64,000 nucleotides of DNA, taken from assembly GCF_947495925.1 (NCBI RefSeq), contig NZ_CANMAU010000002.1:186001-250000 (forward strand), read 5' to 3'. Positions 61,493 through 64,000 of this stretch are shown piece after piece (position 1 is the first letter of the stretch; each line of letters begins with the position of its first letter). Below the pieces are notes generated by a model. The model made no database searches. It was not told the origin of the DNA and saw only the letters and a list, made by a program, of their open reading frames with translations. The position numbers and the translations under genes were made by a program. Source of the stretch: an uncultured Algibacter sp. (lineage in GTDB: Bacteria; Bacteroidota; Bacteroidia; Flavobacteriales; Flavobacteriaceae).

Positions 61493-64000
61493 TTATGAGG
61501 CTATTTTATCATCATAAACAGCTACACGATCTTTGTATAACCACATTTTAAATTTTGTTACCAAGTAAAATAAAATAGGCACAACTATTAGGGTTAAAAA
61601 GGTTGCTATAAAAAGTCCGTAAATAACAGTCCAAGCTAGTGGCCCCCAAAAAATCACATTATCACCACCCATGTAAATATGTGGGTTAAACTCACTGAAC
61701 AATGTAAAAAAGTTAATGTTTAAACCTGTGGCCAATGGTATTAAACCTAAAATGGTTGTTATAGCCGTTAAAAGTACAGGACGTAAACGTGCTTTTCCTC
61801 CTTTTACAATAGCTTCTAGTAACTCATTGTTTTCTATATATTGGTCATCCTCTACATCATGTTCTACCTTCTTACGGTCTATAAGAAGCTGCGTGTAATC
61901 TAAAAGAACCACACCATTATTTACCACAATTCCGGCTAATGAAATGATACCCATCATAGTCATCATGATTACAAATGAACTACCTGTAGCAACAATACCA
62001 CCAAATACACCAATTAAACTTAAAAAGATAGCTAACATAATGATTCCAGGTTTTGAAACTGAGTTGAATTGGAATATTAGGATAAAGAAAATTAAACCTA
62101 AACCAGTGAAAAAAGCACCCATTAAGAAGGCCATTTGTTTATTTTGTTCTTCTATTTGACCGGTATAATCAATCTTAACAGCGTCTGGTTTTTGAGTAAA
62201 ACTTTGCATTTCATTTTGAATCTGTGAAACTATTGCTCCTGCATCTGTATACCCTGGAGCGAGTGCAGAATATAAAGTTACTACACGCTTTACATCTTTG
62301 TGCTTAATTGCGCTAAAACCAGAAGAGTTATTTTGCTTAGCTACAGCAGATACAGGGACTTCTTTAATTTGTCCACTGGCCATATCTCTAAACGTGATTT
62401 TCTGATTGAATATGGCGCTCGTATTGTATCTAGTTTCTTCATTAAATCGAACATAAATATCGTAATCTTCACCGTCTTCCTTATAGATGCCCGCTTTAGC
62501 TCCAAAAATGGCATTACGTAATTGCTGACCTACTTGACCTGATGTTACACCGAGTTCTCCAGCTTTTTTTCTGTCAACCTCTACTTGCATTGATGGTTTC
62601 GATTTGTTTACGTCAATTTTTAACTCATCAATACCTTGAATATTCTTTGAGTTGATAAAATCACGCATCAATTCGGCAGTAGCAATTAATTCGGAATAAT
62701 TTTCACCTTCTAATTCAACATTTATAGGATATCCGGCAGGAGGACCAACAGCATCTTTTTCAACCGAAATAGCCACCCCAGGATACACATCTTTTAAATC
62801 TTCTTGAACTTTTTTGAGTAAAATATTACTGTCTGCACCATCTCTAAATTTATATTCTCGCATGGTCGCAGTAATTTTTCCACGATGTGGCATTTCTGCC
62901 GCTGAACCACCGTCTGTTTGTGGATTACCTGCACCTTCCCCAACTTGCGATACTGCACTTTCTGTTAAGAAATTAAAATCACCATGCATATAAGATTCTT
63001 CATTTATAATCTTATAAACGCGTTGCTCAATATCTTTAGTGATGGCATTTGTTTTTTTAATATCAGTCCCTTCAGGATATTCTATATAAACAATAATTTG
63101 ATTAGGTGTGTTGTCTGGAAAAAACTCAACTTTAGTACGTTGACTTCCAACAGAAGCTCCAAACCCCATAAAAGCAACAAATAATAGAATTACCGTACCT
63201 ATGGATATAACTTGAGGCATTTTTCCACTTAAGGCAAAGCGTAATGTTCTCTCATAAAAACGCTCCCATCTAGGTAGTATATTGTTTTGGAATCCGTTTG
63301 CCCATTTTCTTAAAAACAGTCTATACATCCATAATAAGCCAACCGTAACAATCATTAAAGTACCTAAGCCTCTGTAGCTACCACCTGCAACTAAAATAAG
63401 TAAACCAATACCACCAACAATAGCCGATATTTTTATAATTTGTTTTAAGGGCATATCCTTGTCTTCAGTTGTCATAAACTGAGAAACCATTACAGAATTA
63501 AAGAAAATGGCAACGAATAAGGATGATCCTAATACCACCGATAGTGTAATTGGAAAATATATCATGAACTGCCCCATAACCCCAGGCCATAACCCTAGAG
63601 GGATAAATGCTGCTACGGTTGTTGCTGTAGAGATAATAATAGGAAATGCAATTTCTCCAATACCTTTTTTGGCTGCTTCAACCCGGGTCATTCCTTCAGA
63701 CATCAATCGGTACACATTTTCAACAACTACAATGCCGTTATCAACCAACATACCCAGACCCATAATAAGTCCGAATAAAATCATGGTATTCATGGTGTAT
63801 CCTAGATAGTTTAATATCATGAGCGACATAAACATGGACATAGGAATTGCGAACCCAACAAACAGGGCGTTCTTAAACCCTAAGAAAAACATCAATACGG
63901 TTACTACTAGAATGATTCCGAAAATAATATTGTTAACCAAATCATCCACTTGACCAATAGTTTTTGATGACTGATCGTTAGCAACAGTTACTTCCAAATC
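61493..64000 (-). CDS. RND efflux transporter, inner-membrane subunit (N-terminus outside window)
   Basis: The frame runs off the right edge; about 835 C-terminal residues are visible of a protein usually near 1,100-1,200. The proton-relay helix TM4 reads GLGMLVDNGIVVVENVYR, with one relay Asp kept and the next replaced by Asn, as in many HAE-type pumps. The second half repeats the pattern (SLAGIVVNNGVVLLDYTQLL). Large periplasmic loops lie between. It exports drugs, lipids or other compounds together with a membrane-fusion protein and TolC, which would be encoded upstream, outside the window. Confidence 0.9.
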   Translation of the reverse strand, partial: DLEVTVANDQSSKTIGQVDDLVNNIIFGIILVVTVLMFFLGFKNALFVGFAIPMSMFMSLMILNYLGYTMNTMILFGLIMGLGMLVDNGIVVVENVYRLMSEGMTRVEAAKKGIGEIAFPIIISTATTVAAFIPLGLWPGVMGQFMIYFPITLSVVLGSSLFVAIFFNSVMVSQFMTTEDKDMPLKQIIKISAIVGGIGLLILVAGGSYRGLGTLMIVTVGLLWMYRLFLRKWANGFQNNILPRWERFYERTLRFALSGKMPQVISIGTVILLFVAFMGFGASVGSQRTKVEFFPDNTPNQIIVYIEYPEGTDIKKTNAITKDIEQRVYKIINEESYMHGDFNFLTESAVSQVGEGAGNPQTDGGSAAEMPHRGKITATMREYKFRDGADSNILLKKVQEDLKDVYPGVAISVEKDAVGPPAGYPINVELEGENYSELIATAELMRDFINSKNIQGIDELKIDVNKSKPSMQVEVDRKKAGELGVTSGQVGQQLRNAIFGAKAGIYKEDGEDYDIYVRFNEETRYNTSAIFNQKITFRDMASGQIKEVPVSAVAKQNNSSGFSAIKHKDVKRVVTLYSALAPGYTDAGAIVSQIQNEMQSFTQKPDAVKIDYTGQIEEQNKQMAFLMGAFFTGLGLIFFILIFQFNSVSKPGIIMLAIFLSLIGVFGGIVATGSSFVIMMTMMGIISLAGIVVNNGVVLLDYTQLLIDRKKVEHDVEDDQYIENNELLEAIVKGGKARLRPVLLTAITTILGLIPLATGLNINFFTLFSEFNPHIYMGGDNVIFWGPLAWTVIYGLFIATFLTLIVVPILFYLVTKFKMWLYKDRVAVYDDKIAS

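Overview
The window is a stretch of chromosome from a marine-type member of the Flavobacteriaceae (Bacteroidota). The DNA is AT-rich. Visible promoters carry the Bacteroidota -7 element TAnnTTTG, in one case with a -33 TTTG (tRNA-Asn, 35766-35796). Starts are seldom preceded by a Shine-Dalgarno sequence. The gene content includes TonB-dependent receptors with carboxypeptidase-like N-terminal domains, DUF4251, DUF1080, DUF1569, a THC0290_0291-type outer-membrane protein and agar/xyloglucan-type glycosidases. No IS element, prophage, CRISPR array or rRNA operon was found.

Layout. 1-4300: the end of a TerB/J-domain gene, a membrane-bound winged-helix regulator divergent from a YceI-like protein, a DUF1569 protein, a degraded second copy of the regulator and an APC permease. 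4351-9100: LD-carboxypeptidase, methionyl-tRNA synthetase with a hairpin in front of it, a lipocalin-like lipoprotein and an OmpA lipoprotein. 9155-11433: an AraC regulator followed by two promoters that carry the same 15-bp site at the same distance from the -7 box; they drive an unrecognised 58-residue protein and a CMD/AhpD-like protein plus a cupredoxin. 11486-21972: ferritin, a small Cys-rich basic protein, Tex, a GH35 galactosidase, a TerB protein, Mfd and a TlpA-like thioredoxin. 21978-29364: a seven-gene minus-strand metal operon (DtxR regulator, TonB receptor, TroA-like binding protein, ATPase, two permeases fused to winged helices, YraN) with a perfect 24-bp operator palindrome. 29447-38901: DUF1080, DUF4251, feoA-feoB plus a FeoB-associated peptide, SCO1, RseP, tRNA-Asn, an envelope trio (YtxH, holin-like, small coiled coil), ArsC-like, DinB and an outer-membrane protein. 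39104-41723: gdhA, an OmpA lipoprotein and ppnP.

41852-52116 looks like a phosphate-related regulon: a Porin_O_P-type porin with a PiT phosphate transporter, a MORN-like protein, a duplicated right-handed beta-helix lipoprotein, a large TonB-dependent receptor and a free-standing receptor N-terminal domain. Four minus-strand promoters here (porin, beta-helix, receptor, free NTD) have arrays of contiguous 11-bp units (coding strand nTAACnnnnnn) beginning exactly 16 bp from a TTTGC-type -7 element and only 22-37 bp from the start codon. A fifth copy of the layout points at a possible small RNA, and a reversed array sits in front of the MORN gene. This repeated, fixed-register promoter design is the most interesting signal in the window; it resembles PhoB-type binding.

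52281-64000: dGTPase, dxs and tadA with divergent, apparently leaderless starts, a small membrane protein, a ClC channel with a substituted gating glutamate, a GH117-like glycosidase, aspS and the C-terminal 835 residues of an RND efflux pump cut by the window end.
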